A stretch of DNA of 64,000 nucleotides from Kitasatospora herbaricolor. Its GTDB lineage: Bacteria > Actinomycetota > Actinomycetes > Streptomycetales > Streptomycetaceae. This document shows, in pieces, positions 61,130-64,000 of the stretch; the stretch's first letter is position 1, and every line of letters starts with the position of its first letter. The stretch lies in NCBI RefSeq assembly GCF_030813695.1, contig NZ_JAUSVA010000002.1, positions 3,782,001 to 3,846,000 on the forward strand, in the 5' to 3' direction. The notes under the pieces are model-generated. The model saw nothing but the letters and a program-made list of their open reading frames with translations. It had not been told where the DNA came from and ran no database searches. The translations under genes were made by a program, and so were the position numbers.

Positions 61130-61450
61130 TTAGGAGACCGGACCCCCGAAGATGTCGATGCGGTTGCCCTCGGCCAGCGTCACGATGGCGCGCTTGGTGT
61201 CCTTGCGCTTGCCAAAGCCCGTCTTGGAGCGCTTGCGCTTGCCCTGACGGTTGAGCGTGTTGACCGACTCGACCTTGACCGAGAAGACCGCCTCGACGGC
61301 CTGCTTGATCTGGGTCTTGTTGGCGCCCGGCGACACGACGAACGTGTACTTGTTCTCGTCGAGGAGCGCGTAACTCTTCTCGGAGATGACCGGCTTCACC
61401 AGAACGTCACGGGGGTCCGTGAACGTCTTGCTCGTGATCTCTGCAGCCAT
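61130..61450 (-). CDS. rplW: 50S ribosomal protein L23
   Basis: A 106-residue L23, docking site for trigger factor and [23 protein letters not shown] and [20 protein letters not shown]. Start overlaps the rplD stop by one base. Confidence 0.98.
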   Translation of the reverse strand: MAAEITSKTFTDPRDVLVKPVISEKSYALLDENKYTFVVSPGANKTQIKQAVEAVFSVKVESVNTLNRQGKRKRSKTGFGKRKDTKRAIVTLAEGNRIDIFGGPVS

Positions 61451-62127
61451 CAGGCGGCGCTCCCTTCGAGCTCGCCCTCAGCAGCCACAGCCTTGGCGGA
61501 CGCGGCGGGACCCGCCACGAAACGCTCGAAAGCAGCCTGGGTGAAGACCACATCGTCGGAGACGAGCACGTCGTAGGTGTTCAGCTGACCGGCGTCCAGG
61601 ATGTGGACGTTCGGCAGGTTGCGGGCGCTCTTGAGACCCAGCTCGTCGGCACGCTCGACGACGAGGAGGATGTTCTTGCGCTCGGTGATCTTGCCGAACA
61701 GACCCTTGGCGGCCTTGGTCGACGGCGCCTCGACCGCGACCACGTCAGTGACGACGTGGATGCGGTTGTGGCGGGCCCGGTCGGTGAGCGCGCCACGCAG
61801 AGCGGCGGCGATCATCTTCTTCGGGGTCCGCTGCGAGTAGTCACGCGGAACGGGACCGTGGACGACGCCACCGCCGACGAACTGCGGAGCGCGGGTCGAG
61901 CCCTGACGGGCGCGGCCGGTGCCCTTCTGGCGGTACGGCTTGCGACCGCCACCGCGGACCTCGCCACGAGACTTGACCTTGTGGGTGCCCTGACGGGCCG
62001 CAGCGAGCTGCGCCACGACGACCTGGTGCATCAGCGGAACGCTGACCTTGGCGTCGAAGATCTCGGCCGGCAGCTCAAGGCTTCCGGTCTTGTCGCCCGA
62101 GGGCGACAGGATGTCAATGGTGCTCAT
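61450..62127 (-). CDS. rplD: 50S ribosomal protein L4
   Basis: A 225-residue L4: [40 protein letters not shown] and [20 protein letters not shown]. An exit-tunnel protein and, in some bacteria, autogenous repressor of the S10 operon. An Ala/Glu-rich tail ends it. ATG 62127 is 4 bp after the rplC stop. Confidence 0.98.
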   Translation of the reverse strand: MSTIDILSPSGDKTGSLELPAEIFDAKVSVPLMHQVVVAQLAAARQGTHKVKSRGEVRGGGRKPYRQKGTGRARQGSTRAPQFVGGGVVHGPVPRDYSQRTPKKMIAAALRGALTDRARHNRIHVVTDVVAVEAPSTKAAKGLFGKITERKNILLVVERADELGLKSARNLPNVHILDAGQLNTYDVLVSDDVVFTQAAFERFVAGPAASAKAVAAEGELEGSAA

Positions 62128-62131
62128 ATCC

Positions 62132-62779
62132 TCACAGCCCCTTCGCCGCGGTGCGGACGAGGACGAGGCCGCCGTTCGGACCCGGGATTGCGCCCTTGAT
62201 GAGGAGCAGCCCCTTCTCCGCGTCAACGGCGTGGACGGTCAGGTTCTGGGTGGTCACGCGCTCGTGGCCCATCCGGCCGGCCATCTTCATGCCCTTGAAC
62301 ACGCGACCCGGGGTGGCGCAGCCACCGATCGAGCCGGGCGAACGGTGCTTGCGCTGCACGCCGTGACCGGCGCCGAGGCCCTTGAAGTTGTGACGCTTCA
62401 TGACACCGGCGAAGCCCTTGCCCTTGGAGGTGCCGGTCACGTCGACCTTGACACCCGCCTCGAACAGCTCGGCGGTGATCTCCTGGCCGAGGGTGTACTC
62501 GGACGCGTCCGAGGTACGCAGCTCGACCAGGTGGCGGCGCGGGGTGACACCGGCCTTGGCGAAGTGACCCGCGAGGGGCTTGTTCACCTTGCGGGGGTCG
62601 ATCTCGCCGAAGCCGATCTGCACGGCGTCGTAGCCGGCAGCGCTGTCAGCGGTGTGGACCTGGGTCACGACATTGGGCCCGGCCTTGACGACGGTCACCG
62701 GAACGATCCGGTTGTTCTCGTCCCAGACCTGGGTCATGCCGAGCTTCTCGCCCAGGATGCCCTTAATCTGCTTTGCCAT
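62132..62779 (-). CDS. rplC: 50S ribosomal protein L3
   Basis: A 215-residue L3: [35 protein letters not shown] and [20 protein letters not shown]. One of the first proteins to bind 23S rRNA. 14 bp after rpsJ. Confidence 0.98.
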   Translation of the reverse strand: MAKQIKGILGEKLGMTQVWDENNRIVPVTVVKAGPNVVTQVHTADSAAGYDAVQIGFGEIDPRKVNKPLAGHFAKAGVTPRRHLVELRTSDASEYTLGQEITAELFEAGVKVDVTGTSKGKGFAGVMKRHNFKGLGAGHGVQRKHRSPGSIGGCATPGRVFKGMKMAGRMGHERVTTQNLTVHAVDAEKGLLLIKGAIPGPNGGLVLVRTAAKGL

Positions 62780-62793
62780 CTTCGTCGCGCCTC

Positions 62794-63102
62794 TCAGAGC
62801 TTGATCTCGATGTCGACGCCGGCCGGAAGGTCGAGGCGCATCAGCGAGTCAACGGTCTTCGGGGTCGGGTCGAGGATGTCGATCAGACGCTTGTGGGTGC
62901 GCATCTCGAAGTGCTCGCGCGAGTCCTTGTACTTGTGCGGCGAGCGGATGACGCAGTAGACGTTCTTCTCAGTGGGCAGCGGCACCGGGCCCGCGACCTG
63001 CGCACCAGTGCGAATGACGGTCTCGACGATCTTCTTCGCCGAGGAGTCAATCACCTCGTGGTCGTAGGCCTTGAGCCGGATGCGGATCTTCTGTCCCGCC
63101 AT
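62794..63102 (-). CDS. rpsJ: 30S ribosomal protein S10
   Basis: A 102-residue S10 (NusE): [40 protein letters not shown] and [20 protein letters not shown]. Acts in the ribosome and in antitermination complexes. First gene of the S10 operon, with a leader of about 415 nt. The nearest Shine-Dalgarno-like AAAGGA is rather far from the ATG. Confidence 0.98.
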   Translation of the reverse strand: MAGQKIRIRLKAYDHEVIDSSAKKIVETVIRTGAQVAGPVPLPTEKNVYCVIRSPHKYKDSREHFEMRTHKRLIDILDPTPKTVDSLMRLDLPAGVDIEIKL

Positions 63103-63518
63103 GGCTACTCAGTAGTCCTTTGTGTCGTCTGATGCTTCTGCGGCCGGAGTCATCCGGGTGGATTGGTCCGGTGGTACCCCTGGGTGGTTACCTCCGACCC
63201 ACGCGGTCGGGCGTGTCGCCCTCGTGCTTGCAAAAAATCCACCAGAGATCACTCCCTGCGGATTCCTGCGGGTCGGTGGAGGTCTTGCACCCACCAGATA
63301 CCGGGTCGAGGCCCTGCTCACGCTTCCCGGAAGATTCCCGTACGTCCGCCCCGCAGCTGCCGCGGTGTCGCTTACACACCACTGCGGCCCACACCTTCAC
63401 CCAGGGGGCTGAGGCGGACCACATGAACGGCCATCACGGGAACGACGAGTACGTGGGACTCGCTTCCGGTCCTCCCGGCGGGAGGCGCGCAGCATCGGCA
63501 ACTCAACCGAGCAACTTG
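63103..63518 (-). other. rpsJ leader region
   Basis: About 415 bp from the probable promoter to rpsJ without a convincing gene. It contains a T6 run (minus strand, 63232-63237) right after a weak 6-bp stem (63238-63243 with 63275-63280), which could be an attenuator. Confidence 0.45.
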
Positions 63519-63547
63519 GACATACTGCCACAGCTCGCACCCGATAA
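63519..63547 (-). promoter_or_regulatory. Probable S10 operon promoter
   Basis: TTATCG (63542-63547) and TATGTC (63519-63524) on the minus strand, spacer 17 bp. Confidence 0.5.
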
Positions 63548-63552
63548 GCCAA

Positions 63553-63586
63553 TCGGGGCCGGTGAGGCGTTCCTCACCGGCCCCGA
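63553..63586 (-). terminator. Terminator of the gene upstream of rpsJ
   Basis: A perfect 15-bp stem (63553-63567 with 63572-63586) with a 4-nt loop, just before the S10 promoter and 57 bp past the preceding stop codon. Confidence 0.8.
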
Positions 63587-63642
63587 ACGACCGACCCCGA
63601 CCGACCCCGACCATCCCCGATGGGCCGGCCCCGGCCGGCGCC

Positions 63643-64000
63643 TCAGCGCTTGCGCCAGAGCACCCAGCTGTGTTTGATGCTCACCCGGTCGACCTCCCAG
63701 CCGGCCGGCGCGCCCGGCCAGCTCGACTCCGGCGTGGCGTAGGGCTCGGGCAGCTTCAGCAGCACCGCCGTCGCGCCCGCCCTGGGGGTGCCGCCGTCCT
63801 TCAGGTCCTGGGTCCAGACCCGGCCCCAGTACACCTCGTAGGCCTGCGCCATCCGCAGGCCCCACTCCACGTCGTCGCCCAGCACCACGCTGTCGCCCTT
63901 GCGGATCCCGGCGTCCTTGGTGAAGCCGGTGGCCTCGTACCTGCGGTCCTTGGCGTGCTTCTCCGCAACGTTGTCGCTGACCGTGGAGGTCGCGTACAGC
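63643..64000 (-). CDS. C-terminal part of an unidentified protein (partial)
   Basis: A minus-strand frame enters from beyond the window and ends at 63643; at least 118 residues are visible. The visible part reads LYATSTVSDNVAEKHAKDRR and so on, then KGDSVVLGDDVEWGLRMAQA and ends SWVLWRKR. It is rich in Trp, Tyr and charged residues with no membrane span, and looks like a compact beta-rich domain. A GTG at 63888 is an internal codon. I do not recognise the family. It ends before a strong terminator ahead of the S10 operon. Confidence 0.7.
   Translation of the reverse strand, partial: LYATSTVSDNVAEKHAKDRRYEATGFTKDAGIRKGDSVVLGDDVEWGLRMAQAYEVYWGRVWTQDLKDGGTPRAGATAVLLKLPEPYATPESSWPGAPAGWEVDRVSIKHSWVLWRKR

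Noticed and set aside
63109..63321. 70-codon frame ending just before rpsJ, a possible leader peptide
   Set aside because: Many A/T-ending codons (TTT, GCA, AGA, GGA) unlike real genes here, and no ribosome binding site.

Overview
The window is a high-GC actinobacterial chromosome segment, almost certainly from Streptomycetaceae (Streptomyces or Kitasatospora). The evidence is the very high GC content with strong third-position bias, frequent GTG starts, near-identity of two proteins to the sporulation regulators BldM and WhiD as I remember them, a GroEL with a His-rich tail, and a gene order running guaA - GMC oxidoreductase - guaB3 - guaB - SigD/ShbA-type sigma factor - bldM/whiD - groES/groEL - tsa genes - alr - glmS/coaA - glmM - ribosomal protein cluster. 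It is ordinary core chromosome. I see no prophage, insertion sequence, CRISPR array, rRNA or tRNA gene.

Layout: (1) 1-18 kb, purine nucleotide and signalling block. guaA, guaB and guaB3 (GMP synthesis) are interspersed with a zinc-ribbon polytopic membrane protein, a GMC oxidoreductase, a succinate-semialdehyde dehydrogenase, two transmembrane Ser/Thr kinases and a membrane-anchored pseudokinase. (2) 18.4-22.6 kb, developmental regulation: a sigma factor of the ShbA/SigD group, bldM, and divergent whiD, then a LysR regulator. (3) 22.7-25 kb, heat shock: groES-groEL1 behind a promoter bracketed by two CIRCE operators. (4) 25-34.5 kb: methyltransferase, lipoprotein deacetylase, the t6A genes tsaE/tsaB/tsaD with rimI, an iron-box small gene, a degenerate L,D-transpeptidase-like protein, an alpha/beta hydrolase and alr. 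(5) 34.5-41.8 kb, cell-wall and cofactor precursors: nnrDE, acpS, Uma2, glmS, coaA, glmM. (6) 41.9-45 kb: rplM-rpsI and an ABC-F protein. (7) 45-63.1 kb: truA, rplQ, rpoA, rpsK, rpsM, rpmJ, infA, mscL, map, adk, secY and the complete spc and S10 ribosomal operons, all on the minus strand.

Functional links: GuaB makes XMP and GuaA makes GMP; GlmS and GlmM make glucosamine-1-phosphate for peptidoglycan while Alr makes D-alanine; TsaB, TsaD and TsaE install t6A on tRNA; and the ribosomal cluster carries the translation, secretion (SecY) and Met-processing (Map) machinery. Several boundaries are marked by perfect GC-rich hairpins and recognisable sigma-HrdB-like promoters, which are listed individually. 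The most interesting non-housekeeping signals are a small iron-box-controlled ORF (31.05 kb), an apparently catalytically dead L,D-transpeptidase-like protein (30.2 kb), an mscL with a zinc-ribbon tail between map and infA, strong hairpins placed inside the ribosomal operons (rpsK-rpoA, rplO-secY, rpsZ-rpsH), and a leaderless PH-like/SHOCT gene next to a pseudokinase. I did not find a clearly novel multi-gene system.
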